Of a stretch of DNA of 64,000 nucleotides, positions 8,787-18,177 are shown in pieces. Every line of letters starts with the position of its first letter. The first letter of the stretch is position 1. A program made the translations under genes and the position numbers. The notes under the pieces are model-generated. The model did not search any database. It saw nothing but the letters and a program-made list of their open reading frames with translations, and had not been told where the DNA came from. This DNA is from GCA-2720975 sp964469565 (lineage in GTDB: Bacteria; Planctomycetota; UBA1135; GCA-002686595). Location of the stretch: contig CAYXZD010000008.1 in NCBI GenBank assembly GCA_964469565.1, positions 62,001 to 126,000 of the forward strand, written 5' to 3'.

Positions 8787-9989
8787 ATGCTACCGATCGT
8801 CTGTCTTATTGCCGGGCTAAGTTTATCCACTCATGGGTCGGGGGAGCTCCCGATTGAAGGCCGTTCGGGCACAGGTGAATCGACCGCCTTTGCAACGGCG
8901 CCGATTACGATCATCCTGACAGATGACTTGGGCTATGAGTTACTCGATATGTGCTCGACGCCGAACATGGACGCCCTCACAGCAGGTGGTTTGGAGTTCA
9001 CCCGAGCTTGGGTCTGTCCGATTTGTTCTCCGACCCGTGCCGCGCTCCTGACCGGCTTGTACCCCACGCGGACGGGCATTGGCTCGTTGGTGAGTTGGGG
9101 TGAGTGGAACACGCCCACCCTTGGTCTTGAGCACACGACTTTTGCAGAACTCCTGACCGAGCCCGTCCATCTGTTCGGAAAATGGCACGTTAGTTTTCGC
9201 CACAGCGATCCCAACACCCAAGGGTTCGATCACTATGCCGGTTGCATGTTCAATCTGACGGCCACGGGTACTGGCTATTACGATTGGCTTCAGACTGTCG
9301 ACGGTGCCACCAGCAATCAGAATAGCTATGTAACGACGGCAACGACTGATTTCGCTATGCAGTCAGGTGCGGATGTGCGGCTGATTGCGTACCACGCGAT
9401 TCATACTCCCTATGAGAATCCACCTGGCGGAACGGCTAAGGGACAGAAAGGGAAGTGCATTGAGATGGTGGAATACCTCGATGCGGAAATCGGCCGGCTT
9501 TTGGCGAATTACTCAGGCTACGTAATCATGCTCGCAGATAATGGAACGGCCGTGCGCTTTGGAGGAGGCAAGGGCTCCCTCATGGAAAACGGAATCAACG
9601 TTCCCTTTGTCGTGAACGGGCCTGGAATCGTGCCCGGCCAGACGAATGCGATGATCAATATTGTTGACATTTATGCAACCCTAGCTGAGATGCGGGGGCT
9701 CGCTCATTCATCCCTAGACAGCATCAGCTTTTTGCCCGTGTTGCAGGGTCAAGTTGGACGGCGTCGCTACAACTATGTGGAAGCCTTCAAGCCCAATGCC
9801 GACACCAGCAGCAGGCGTTGGGCGATTCGTAATGAAAACTACAAGCTGACAAACGATTATTCATTCTCGTCGACAACGCCTGGTGTTGCCTTGCTGCGTA
9901 TGCCCGGCGAGGTATTCATTCCAGTTTCGTCCTATACCCAGCAAGATCGGCAGGCTCGGGCTGAGCTCGTGGCCCGCCTTCCCTTCTGA
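8787..9989 (+). CDS. Sulfatase, exported
   Basis: The 400-residue protein has a short signal peptide and the alkaline-phosphatase-type sulfatase fold. Asp46-Asp47 in ILTDDLGYE bind the metal. The C-x-P-x-R signature CSPTRAALLTG begins at Cys80, the residue that is converted to formylglycine. FGKWH, ADNG and the late GGKGSL segment carry the remaining active-site Lys, His and Asp-Asn residues. It would hydrolyse a sulfate ester outside the cytoplasm; the substrate is unknown. At 400 residues it is at the short end of the family, with a reduced C-terminal domain. No formylglycine-generating enzyme is nearby. Confidence 0.9.
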   Translation: MLPIVCLIAGLSLSTHGSGELPIEGRSGTGESTAFATAPITIILTDDLGYELLDMCSTPNMDALTAGGLEFTRAWVCPICSPTRAALLTGLYPTRTGIGSLVSWGEWNTPTLGLEHTTFAELLTEPVHLFGKWHVSFRHSDPNTQGFDHYAGCMFNLTATGTGYYDWLQTVDGATSNQNSYVTTATTDFAMQSGADVRLIAYHAIHTPYENPPGGTAKGQKGKCIEMVEYLDAEIGRLLANYSGYVIMLADNGTAVRFGGGKGSLMENGINVPFVVNGPGIVPGQTNAMINIVDIYATLAEMRGLAHSSLDSISFLPVLQGQVGRRRYNYVEAFKPNADTSSRRWAIRNENYKLTNDYSFSSTTPGVALLRMPGEVFIPVSSYTQQDRQARAELVARLPF

Positions 9990-10005
9990 GCACTGCTCGG
10001 GGTGA

Positions 10006-11763
10006 ATGGTGGATGCTGATGTAGGCTCTCAGCGAACGGGGGAAGGCTCAAGCCCCTGGACGGCTATCGCACTCTTGTTGGCAGCCGCATCGCTTGCACT
10101 TGAATGGGGGTGGGGGCTCGAGTGGGTTGTGGAGCAGGGGGCCTTCGAGACCCTTCGAGGGATTCAAGCCTTCGCATCGGTGGTTGTGGTTCTGGACCTG
10201 TTCGTTGCACTGAGGCGCCCCGTTTTTCGCTGGTCCGCCAGGGGTGACAGGCCCGCCCATGGACCTCTGCGCAGGAACATGCGTCTCGTGATACGGCGGC
10301 GTTGGTTGGAGTTCATGACCTGCGTGCCCTGGCTAGTGGGGGCATGGCTCGGCAAGCCCATTGAAGCCATGCAGTGGTTCTTGGTTTTGAACCTGGCCTT
10401 GGGAAGCATGCGCATGCTGGGTTTCTTGTTTGATGCCAACATTGCCCCTGAGGTCTTGTTAGTGGTGACTTTTGGGCTCTTGGTGCTCGTGGGCACTGGG
10501 GCGTTGATGTTGCCGCGTGCGGTGCAGCACGGAAGCGCACCTCTCAGTCCTGTTGAGGCATTGTTTACCGCTGTGAGCGCAGCGTGCGTGACGGGTCTGA
10601 GTCTACGTGACACAACGCACACGTTTTCTGGTTTGGGCCGTACCGTCATCATCGTGTTGATCCAGTTTGGCGGCCTCGGTTTGGTAAGTGTCGTGGCCAT
10701 GCTCACGGTCAGTACGGGTCGGTTGTTCTGCCCGACCCAACTCGGTGCGTTGCGTACCCTAACCAGTGCACGGGCCTTGAGCGATGTGCGCCGTGTCCTC
10801 GTGGCGATCATTGGATTGACGCTAGGCATCGAACTCTTGGGCGCTTGCGCGTTCTACATGAGCGCGGCGCCAGAGGTATTGGGGGGCATCGGGCGAGTGG
10901 AATGGAGCGTCTTTCACTCGGTGTCAGCCTTTTGCAATGGCGGATTCTCCATAGGTGAACCCACGGCTGAGTGGCTGGGAACGGGTGGGGCACCGGCATG
11001 CATCCTCGCAGGATTGGTGGTGCTCGGAAGCCTTGGATTCCCCGTGCTTCGAGAACTTCTTCCTTTCGGGCGCGCGTGGAATCGTAGTTTTGAGCGTGTC
11101 CATGGGCCACGCCGTTTGCGTTGGCTCGGATTGAATTCTAGAGCTGCGCTCTGCGCGACAGGAATGCTCCTCGTCTTAGGAATGGTAGCCCTCTGGCACA
11201 GTGGCCTCGGCTTGCCCGAGGCCGGATTGCTTTCGGTGTCATCCCGTACGGCGGGTTTTGAGGTTGTGCCCTTTGATGACCTCACAATCGCCGGCCGTCT
11301 TGGGCTCGAATTGCTGATGGTTGTCGGGGGTGGGGCTGCGTCTACGGGCGGGGGCGTGAAGACGACGACCCTTGTCATTCTGTTAGCAGCCGGTTGGGGG
11401 TTGATTCGCAGGCACGAGGGGACGAGAGTCTTTGGGTGGCGGGTGCCCACCAGCCTTGTGTCCGCAAGTGTCGCAGTTGTCGTAATCTATGGGATAGGGC
11501 TGGCGGGACTGACCTGGGGGCTGGGTGTTTTGGAGGAGGGCTTACCCCTGGGAGAGCGCTTCTTTGAGTCGATTTCTGCCCTGAGCACCGTCGGACTTTC
11601 GTGCGGGGTGAGCCAGGCCGCTGGAACGGGGGGGCAGCTGCTCTTGTGCGCGGGGATGTTTTTCGGACGCGTGGGCCCGCTTGTCGTGGTCATCCTGTCA
11701 CTGCGCCGTTGGGGGCGCGGCGAGGACCCCGTACCCTCCGATCGTGCACTACTCCTCGGCTAG
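10006..11763 (+). CDS. TrkH/KtrB-family potassium uptake channel subunit
   Basis: The 585-residue membrane protein has four pore repeats typical of the superfamily of K+ transporters. The filter segments are ACVTGLSLRDT, SAFCNGGFSIGEP, SSRTAGFEVV and SALSTVGLSCGV. About 130 extra N-terminal residues with three predicted membrane helices and a basic loop come before the first repeat. The partner RCK-domain subunit (TrkA or KtrA) is not adjacent, so regulation must come from an unlinked gene. The ATG at 10006 follows the sulfatase stop by 16 bases and has a GGGGTG just upstream. Confidence 0.9.
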   Translation: MVDADVGSQRTGEGSSPWTAIALLLAAASLALEWGWGLEWVVEQGAFETLRGIQAFASVVVVLDLFVALRRPVFRWSARGDRPAHGPLRRNMRLVIRRRWLEFMTCVPWLVGAWLGKPIEAMQWFLVLNLALGSMRMLGFLFDANIAPEVLLVVTFGLLVLVGTGALMLPRAVQHGSAPLSPVEALFTAVSAACVTGLSLRDTTHTFSGLGRTVIIVLIQFGGLGLVSVVAMLTVSTGRLFCPTQLGALRTLTSARALSDVRRVLVAIIGLTLGIELLGACAFYMSAAPEVLGGIGRVEWSVFHSVSAFCNGGFSIGEPTAEWLGTGGAPACILAGLVVLGSLGFPVLRELLPFGRAWNRSFERVHGPRRLRWLGLNSRAALCATGMLLVLGMVALWHSGLGLPEAGLLSVSSRTAGFEVVPFDDLTIAGRLGLELLMVVGGGAASTGGGVKTTTLVILLAAGWGLIRRHEGTRVFGWRVPTSLVSASVAVVVIYGIGLAGLTWGLGVLEEGLPLGERFFESISALSTVGLSCGVSQAAGTGGQLLLCAGMFFGRVGPLVVVILSLRRWGRGEDPVPSDRALLLG

Positions 11764-11800
11764 ATCCGTTTGCGCCTCACGGAATCCTAGACGGCGACTT

Positions 11801-13243
11801 CTAGAGGAGGTCCATCAATAGGCCGGGCAACACGCCTAACAGCAGGACGCCTAGTGCGCACAGGCCAGTGAATAAGGCAGCTTCAGGGTTGCGCGTCATG
11901 GGGGGGGCAACCTTTTCGGAGGCGGGTTGCATATACATGGCCACGATCACACGCAAGTAATAGGCCAAGGCGATGACGCTCATGAGAACCCCGGCGATGG
12001 CGTACCCCACCAAGCCAGCGTCGAGGGTGACCGCAAACACCTGCCACTTGGCGAGGAAGCCACCGGTGGCAGGAATCCCACCCAAGCTAAGCAGGAAAAA
12101 GGTCATCGCTGCCGCTAAGGCGGGCCTGCGTTGGCCCAGTCCCTTCAGGGATTCGATCTGGGTGAAGTGCTCTCCATCGGACTCGAGCCATGCTAGCAAT
12201 CCGAAGGCGCCGCCGGCTGTGACCACGTAGGCCGCCATATAGAAGATTGCAGCAGACATGGCGTCGCCGCTGAGGTCCGGTTGAGCACGCTGGGCAGCAA
12301 CGAGGAGAAGCAAGACACCTGCATGGGCCACGCCAGAGTAGGCCAGCAAACGCTTGAAATTGGATTGGACCAGAGCGCCAAGGTTGCCACCCGCCATGGT
12401 ACCCACTGCAATCAGAGCGACGACGCTCGTGCCGGATTCGGGCAGGACTTGGGTGATACGCAACAGGAACGCGAGCGTTGCAGCCTTGGTACCCGTTGCC
12501 ATCAGCAGGGTCACAGGCGTGGGCGCACCCTGGTAAACATCAGGTGCCCAGAGGTGAAACGGCCAGGCGGAAAACTTGAAGAGCAGTGAGCCGAGCAAGA
12601 AGGCGCTCCCGACGAGGCCCATGGGTGACAGCCCTGTGCTAGCGGCTTCGATTAGGCCCTCCACGGTGAGTGTACCGGTCGAGGTGTAGAGGAGAGCCGC
12701 TCCGTACAAGAACATGCCGACCGAAAAGGCCCCGAGGACGAAATACTTCAGGCCCGCCTCAATTGACAGTGTCTTGTGGCGGCGGAACGCAGCTAGGCAA
12801 TAAAGAGGAATCGACAGCAGTTCAAGGCCGATAAAGAACACAGTCAGGTCTGCCGCACCGGCCATCATCATCATGCCTATCGGCGTGGCGAGCAGGAGCA
12901 TGTGGTGCTCTGGCAAGAACGGTCTGCTGATGGTGTAGTAGCGCCGTGCGTGAAGCCAACTGATCAGTGTTGCTGTGAGAAACACGAATCCCCAAAGGGC
13001 GCTGGCTCGGTCGGCGAGGTAAGTACCCCCCAGCACGGGCCCGACCGGGTTTTGATAGAGGCCGATCAAGCTCCAAGCGGCGCAGGCGAGGGTGGCTGCG
13101 AAGACTCCATCGCGCCAGCGAGTGAGGGGCGGCACTATCTCAGCGAGGATGAGTAGAACCAGTCCGGCAGTGAGGGTCAGCAGCGGTGCGAGAGCAGCAG
13201 CGCTCGCAGCGTTGAAGTACTCAGCGATTAGGTCGGGATTCAT
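11801..13243 (-). CDS. nuoN: NADH-quinone oxidoreductase subunit N
   Basis: The last gene of the complex I operon. The 480-residue product is an antiporter-like membrane subunit with about 14 helices, including the conserved LELLSIPLYCLAAF and HLWAPDVYQGAPTPVT segments and pore lysines. It sits in the proton-pumping arm. Its ATG overlaps the nuoM stop by four bases. The gene ends 37 bases from the stop of the convergent trkH-like gene, without a clear T-tailed terminator. Confidence 0.95.
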   Translation of the reverse strand: MNPDLIAEYFNAASAAALAPLLTLTAGLVLLILAEIVPPLTRWRDGVFAATLACAAWSLIGLYQNPVGPVLGGTYLADRASALWGFVFLTATLISWLHARRYYTISRPFLPEHHMLLLATPIGMMMMAGAADLTVFFIGLELLSIPLYCLAAFRRHKTLSIEAGLKYFVLGAFSVGMFLYGAALLYTSTGTLTVEGLIEAASTGLSPMGLVGSAFLLGSLLFKFSAWPFHLWAPDVYQGAPTPVTLLMATGTKAATLAFLLRITQVLPESGTSVVALIAVGTMAGGNLGALVQSNFKRLLAYSGVAHAGVLLLLVAAQRAQPDLSGDAMSAAIFYMAAYVVTAGGAFGLLAWLESDGEHFTQIESLKGLGQRRPALAAAMTFFLLSLGGIPATGGFLAKWQVFAVTLDAGLVGYAIAGVLMSVIALAYYLRVIVAMYMQPASEKVAPPMTRNPEAALFTGLCALGVLLLGVLPGLLMDLL

Positions 13244-14808
13244 CGCGGCGTGTCCTTCTGGTTAGGCGGCCCATCTGCATTCTCGTTGAAGACCGGTGCC
13301 TCACCCACGAGGTTGGCTGGACGAGCCTGCTCGATCCTCTCGACGAGGGCATCGAGGCTCCCAGCCGTCTTGTTGATGAGTACCCTGGGCTGAACTCCGA
13401 TCCAAAGGCAGAGGAGGCAAAGCGGCGTCACAATGGCCACTTCCCTCGAACCGAGGTCCTTCAGGGAACGAATCTTGTCGTGGACCACCTCCCCAAAAAG
13501 CAGTCTACGCGTAACAGAGAGTAGATAGATGGCTCCAAAGATGACTCCGGAGACTGCGAAGGTCGCGAGCAGGGGGCTGCTTTGGAAGGTGCCGATCAGG
13601 ATTAGCCACTCGCCCACGAATCCATTGAGGCCCGGAAGCCCGACGCTGGAAAGGACTGCGAATACCCAAAAGAAGGCAAACAGCGGCATGACAGCGGCGA
13701 TGCCGCCGTAGTCAGCGACGGCACGCGAATGGCGGCGTTCATACAGCGCTCCAAAAAGCAGGAACAACAAGCCCGTGCTGAGGCCGTGGTTGATCATCTG
13801 CAGAACGCTGCCCCGCAGGCCAGCGTGGGTGAGGGCGAACATCCCCATGACCACATAGCCTAGGTGGCTGACCGAGGAGCAAGCGATTAGACGCTTTACA
13901 TCGGTTTGGGCCATGGCGAGGAGGGCGCCGTAGAGGATGCCTAGGGTTCCGAGCACCATGAACAGTGGGGATGCATCGATGGCAGCGGCAGGGAACATTG
14001 CGATGCCAAATCGCAAGAGGCCGTACGTGCCCATCTTGAGCAGAACGCCTGCCAGAATGACCGATCCCGATGTGGGTGCCTGAGTGTGTGCGTCCGCGAG
14101 CCAGGTGTGAAATGGAAACAGCGGGACTTTGATTGCGAAGGCAATCGCGAAGCCTGCAAACAAAATCACTTGCGCTTCGGGGCTAGCCCCACCGGCCCAT
14201 TCAGTGAGGGCTGCAATGTTTGTGCTCAGGACTCCATCGGCGGCGGCTTGGCTAATGAGTGCAATGGCCGCCAACAGCATGAGTAGGCTGCCTGAAAGGG
14301 TGAACAAGAAAAACTTGATGGTGGCGTACAACCGACGTTCGCCCCCCCAGATGCCGAGCATGAAGTACAGGGGTACTAGGCTGATCTCCCAGAAGAAGTA
14401 GAACAGCACGAGATCCGTACTGGCGAATACGCCGAGCATGCCTGTCTCCATGAGGAGCAACCAAACGAGAAACTCACGCGTTCGTTGGGTAATGTGCCCG
14501 AGGCTGGACAGACACACAAAGGGCATCAAGACAGCCGTCAAGGTGATGAGCAGGATGGAAATCCCATCGACACCCATCGAGTATCGCACGGCGGTTTCGC
14601 CAAGTTGGAACCACGCCGCACTCTGCGTGAATTGCATGGTGGCTAGGCTTCCGTCGAAGGCTACAAACAGTTCGAGCCCGAGCAGTGCAACTAGGGTGGT
14701 CACCAGCAGGGTGATGCCCCTCAAGGCTCGATCGGTAGCTCTGGGTAGCAGGGCGACCACGAGGGCGCCCAATGCGGGCAAAAAAGTCATTAGGGTCAAG
14801 TCTTGCAT
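13240..14808 (-). CDS. nuoM: NADH-quinone oxidoreductase subunit M
   Basis: The 522-residue antiporter-like subunit carries the conserved LMETGMLGVFASTDLVLFY helix, the WEISLVPLYFMLGIWGG segment and PLFPFHTWLADAHTQAPTSG. It forms part of the proton channel array of the membrane arm. The start lies 2 bases after the nuoL stop, and the end overlaps nuoN. Confidence 0.96.
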   Translation of the reverse strand: MQDLTLMTFLPALGALVVALLPRATDRALRGITLLVTTLVALLGLELFVAFDGSLATMQFTQSAAWFQLGETAVRYSMGVDGISILLITLTAVLMPFVCLSSLGHITQRTREFLVWLLLMETGMLGVFASTDLVLFYFFWEISLVPLYFMLGIWGGERRLYATIKFFLFTLSGSLLMLLAAIALISQAAADGVLSTNIAALTEWAGGASPEAQVILFAGFAIAFAIKVPLFPFHTWLADAHTQAPTSGSVILAGVLLKMGTYGLLRFGIAMFPAAAIDASPLFMVLGTLGILYGALLAMAQTDVKRLIACSSVSHLGYVVMGMFALTHAGLRGSVLQMINHGLSTGLLFLLFGALYERRHSRAVADYGGIAAVMPLFAFFWVFAVLSSVGLPGLNGFVGEWLILIGTFQSSPLLATFAVSGVIFGAIYLLSVTRRLLFGEVVHDKIRSLKDLGSREVAIVTPLCLLCLWIGVQPRVLINKTAGSLDALVERIEQARPANLVGEAPVFNENADGPPNQKDTPR

Positions 14809-14810
14809 GA

Positions 14811-16796
14811 CTAGTTGCCCCCCAGTGCCCAGATCAAGGCGATGGTGGCCGCCGCGGCGCCCATCCAGATTCCGTACGCGCCAATCTGGCCTGTAGCCAG
14901 GGCCTTGAGCCGCAAGCCTGCGTTCTCGGCGGCTCTAGCGAGGCCATTCACGGCGCCGTCAATGCACAGAGCGTCTACGACCACGGCGATGAAGGTGGCT
15001 AGCACCTTCACCGGATGCACCACGGCTCTTGTGTAGCCTTCGTCGATGCCCCAGGCACGGCTCAGCGCGGAGTGCAACTTGGGGCGACGCTCACTGAACC
15101 CGTGTTCGGTGGTGAGGTCAGTCTTGTTCCCGTGGAACCCTCTATGAGCACAACCGAGGGCGATCAGGCTGCCGAGCCCGAGCAGGCACCATTCGAGGGC
15201 GTGGGATAAGTGGGGTAGGTGGCCGCCGTGGCGATTGGCTAAGAGCTCATTGCCGGGTCGAACGATGGGTTCAAGCCACTCACCGAGGAGGTGCGGAACG
15301 TGAAAGACTGCCGGCAAGCCCATCAGGCCACCGAAAATGGAGAGGGCTGCCAAAACCATGAGCGGCACGGTCATGATCGCCGGTGATTCATGTGGATGGA
15401 TGCTGGCTTCATCGAAGCGTTCCTTTCCAAAAAACACGAGAGCGACCATGCGCCAGGAGTAGTAGGCCGTCAGGGCAGCGGTGAGTAGCCCCACTCCCCA
15501 CAAGAGCCACCACGCGCCGCCTGTCATGAACACGTGCGCGAGTATCTCGTCCTTGGAGAAAAAGCCGGACAGTAATGGCAGGCCTGAAAGTGCGGCGGCC
15601 CCGCACGTAAAGGTCACAAAGGTGCGCGGCATGTGGCGGCGCAGTCCACCCATCTTGTGGATGTCCTTTTCCTCGTGCATGCCATGGATAACCGACCCGG
15701 CGCCGAGGAAGAGCAGTGCCTTGAAGAACGCGTGGGTAATCACGTGAAACAGCGCTGCAACCCATGCACCCGAGCCGAGGGCCAAGAACATATAACCCAA
15801 CTGGCTGACAGTCGAATAGGCCAAGATCCCCTTCAGGTCCCGTTGGCGGAGCGCAGATGAGCCCGCAATCAGTGCAGTGCCCGCCCCGATGGCGGCCACG
15901 ATGAAGAGCACGATCTCGCTAGCTGCAAACAGCGGATTCATGCGGATGACGAGGTAGATGCCGCTGGTCACCATGGTGGCTGCGTGGATCAATGCCGACA
16001 CGGGGGTGGGGCCCGCCATGGCATCGGGTAGCCAGGTGAAGAGCGGGAACTGGGCTGACTTTCCGCAGGCACCGCCGAAGAGAAGGAGTGCAGCGAGGGC
16101 GAGGGTGCCGGCGTGCTCGCCTCCAAGGGCGGCACTGTGAATCGTGGCTGTCAGGTCAGCGTAGTCCAGAGTCCCGAAGGTACTGAAGAGCAAGAACATG
16201 CCGAGCAGTAAGCAGGCATCACCGATGCGGTTGACGACAAAGGCCTTCTGGGCTGCGTGCCCGGGTTGGCCTTGGTCCTTGTCGTACCAGAACCCGATCA
16301 GCAAGTAGGAGCAGAGACCTACGCCTTCCCAGCCCACGAAGGTGCCCACCATGTTTCCGCTGAAGATCAGCAGCAGCATCATGGTGACGAACAGGTTCAG
16401 GTAGGCGAAGAACTTGGCGTACCCCTTGTCCCCGCGCATATACCCGGCAGCATAAACGTGGATTAGGAGCCCGACGCCGGTCACAACCAGGGCCATCGTG
16501 CCTGAAAGCCGATCGAGCACCATGGCTAGTTCGATGTCGAGGCCGCCGCCCCCTGGAATCCATGACCAGCTTGAGCTTTGCAGAGTTGTCGCTGCACCGC
16601 GGATGGCATCGAATCCCCGCAGGCTGAGGGCGAAAGCGGCTGCCATGGCGGCAATGGCTGTCAGGCTTGCGCCCCAACCGGGCATGTGATCGGGCTCGTC
16701 CCGGCGCAGGCGCAGTTCTTGTGCGTGCTGGACCGCACATAAAAGGCTGCCGATGAGGGGCAGACCCGGAATCAACCAGAGCCAGTCGGCATTCAT
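14811..16796 (-). CDS. nuoL: NADH-quinone oxidoreductase subunit L
   Basis: The 661-residue protein is the largest antiporter-like subunit and closes the distal end of the membrane arm. Recognisable segments are GWEGVGLCSYLLIGFWY, FPLFTWLPDAMAGPTPVSAL and the C-terminal extension that forms the lateral helix. Length is normal for the family. Its start overlaps the nuoK stop by four bases. Confidence 0.96.
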   Translation of the reverse strand: MNADWLWLIPGLPLIGSLLCAVQHAQELRLRRDEPDHMPGWGASLTAIAAMAAAFALSLRGFDAIRGAATTLQSSSWSWIPGGGGLDIELAMVLDRLSGTMALVVTGVGLLIHVYAAGYMRGDKGYAKFFAYLNLFVTMMLLLIFSGNMVGTFVGWEGVGLCSYLLIGFWYDKDQGQPGHAAQKAFVVNRIGDACLLLGMFLLFSTFGTLDYADLTATIHSAALGGEHAGTLALAALLLFGGACGKSAQFPLFTWLPDAMAGPTPVSALIHAATMVTSGIYLVIRMNPLFAASEIVLFIVAAIGAGTALIAGSSALRQRDLKGILAYSTVSQLGYMFLALGSGAWVAALFHVITHAFFKALLFLGAGSVIHGMHEEKDIHKMGGLRRHMPRTFVTFTCGAAALSGLPLLSGFFSKDEILAHVFMTGGAWWLLWGVGLLTAALTAYYSWRMVALVFFGKERFDEASIHPHESPAIMTVPLMVLAALSIFGGLMGLPAVFHVPHLLGEWLEPIVRPGNELLANRHGGHLPHLSHALEWCLLGLGSLIALGCAHRGFHGNKTDLTTEHGFSERRPKLHSALSRAWGIDEGYTRAVVHPVKVLATFIAVVVDALCIDGAVNGLARAAENAGLRLKALATGQIGAYGIWMGAAAATIALIWALGGN

Positions 16797-17122
16797 GAGG
16801 TGGGCTCCTCTAGGCAGGCGAGTGCATCGAGGGAGACGCTTTGCTTGCGCCGGTAGAGGGCGATGACGAGGGCCAAACCGACAGCGGCCTCGACTGCAGC
16901 CACGGTCACAATAAAGATGACGAAAATGGGGCCATCCACCACCGGTGCTCCCTGGGCGGAGTGCAGCCGCGCCCCTGCCACAAAGGTGAGGTTGGCGGCG
17001 TTGAGCATGAGCTCAATGCTCATCAGCACGACGATTAGGTTTCGACGGGTGAAGAATCCCGCTACGCCAATCGCAAACAGGACAGCGGCGAGCGCCAACA
17101 TGTGTTCGGTGGGGACGCTCAC
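16793..17122 (-). CDS. nuoK: NADH-quinone oxidoreductase subunit K
   Basis: A 109-residue subunit with three membrane helices. The buried glutamate helix reads SIELMLNAANLTFVA, as in other NuoK proteins. It links the quinone site to the antiporter-like subunits. Both ends overlap neighbours by four bases (nuoJ and nuoL), a sign of translational coupling. Confidence 0.96.
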   Translation of the reverse strand: MSVPTEHMLALAAVLFAIGVAGFFTRRNLIVVLMSIELMLNAANLTFVAGARLHSAQGAPVVDGPIFVIFIVTVAAVEAAVGLALVIALYRRKQSVSLDALACLEEPTS

Positions 17123-17673
17123 GGCTTCTCCTTGGCTGGGGCACCTGGTCGTTCACGCTTGGCGAGGATCATGACCCCAACGGCGGCACACAACAGCAAG
17201 ACAGAGGCGGCCTCGAAGGGTAGGGAATAGCGTGTAAACATGGCCTCGGCGAGGCCGGACAGGGCATCTAATCCTTGCTCTGGTATCTGATCTGCAGCGC
17301 CCGACTCAGGAAGGTGACGCACACCACGCAGGATCCCAATCAAACTAGCCGCCCCCATGGCTACGGCAACGGCCAGGCCACCCGTGCTTCGCCTCCGATC
17401 GTAGAAGATTGGCACTTCTTCTTCGTTCTGTGAGGGGCCACCCAAGTTCAAGAGCATGATCACAAAGAGGAAGAGGACCATAATGGCTCCTCCGTAGACC
17501 AGAATCTGGATTGCAGCGAGGAACTGAAAACCCGCAAGCAGGTAGATGACGGCTAGGTTGAAGAAGCACCCGAGTAGGGCGAGCACGCTCACAACCGGAT
17601 TCTTCGCAACGACGACTCCGAGGGCGCAAAGCACCGACAAGCCTGCGGCGATGTAAAAAAAGAGATCTACCAC
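17119..17673 (-). CDS. nuoJ: NADH-quinone oxidoreductase subunit J
   Basis: A 184-residue membrane subunit with five predicted helices and the conserved YGGAIMVLFLFVIMLLNLG segment of the third helix. The tail after about residue 160 is basic and soluble. The ATG lies 7 bases inside the end of nuoI, so the two reading frames overlap. Confidence 0.94.
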   Translation of the reverse strand: MVDLFFYIAAGLSVLCALGVVVAKNPVVSVLALLGCFFNLAVIYLLAGFQFLAAIQILVYGGAIMVLFLFVIMLLNLGGPSQNEEEVPIFYDRRRSTGGLAVAVAMGAASLIGILRGVRHLPESGAADQIPEQGLDALSGLAEAMFTRYSLPFEAASVLLLCAAVGVMILAKRERPGAPAKEKP

Positions 17674-18167
17674 CGCTCGTTGATCCTCTTGATGTAATCC
17701 ATGCGGTCGGCGAGCTCGGGAGTGGTGCGCTTGAGCTTATCGATGCCGTAGCGCAGTGATTTGCGGGTGAAGCCTGCCAGTTCCAACTCCGTGCTCATGA
17801 AGATGGCATCCTTCGGACAGGCTTCCTCACAGAAGCCGCACAAGATGCAGCGGAGCATGTCGATTTCAAAGACCTCGGGCTCCCGTTCGATCGTGCGATC
17901 CGTCTCGTGGCCGTCTATCGTGATGGCGTAGGCGGGGCAGGCCGCTTCACACAGACCGCAAGAAACGCAGGCCAGATTGCCGTCGAGCAATTGACGAAGC
18001 CTTGGTTGTCCCCGGGTGACCTCGCTGGTGGGTAGGGGCTCCTCGGGGTATTGCCGTGTGACCTTGGGCTTGAACATCTTCCCAAAGGTGATCGACATGC
18101 CGCGCAGGATTTCGGGCAAGTACAAGCGCTCGGCTAGCGAAAGGGATTTGCGTTTGACGATGACCAT
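17667..18167 (-). CDS. nuoI: NADH-quinone oxidoreductase subunit I, two 4Fe-4S clusters
   Basis: The 166-residue protein carries two ferredoxin motifs, CVSCGLCEAACP and CILCGFCEEACP, that hold clusters N6a and N6b on the path to NuoB. The N-terminal segment LPEILRGMSITFGKMF is typical of the family. It starts 10 bases after the nuoH stop. Confidence 0.96.
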   Translation of the reverse strand: MVIVKRKSLSLAERLYLPEILRGMSITFGKMFKPKVTRQYPEEPLPTSEVTRGQPRLRQLLDGNLACVSCGLCEAACPAYAITIDGHETDRTIEREPEVFEIDMLRCILCGFCEEACPKDAIFMSTELELAGFTRKSLRYGIDKLKRTTPELADRMDYIKRINERW

Positions 18168-18177
18168 GAGGAGTGTC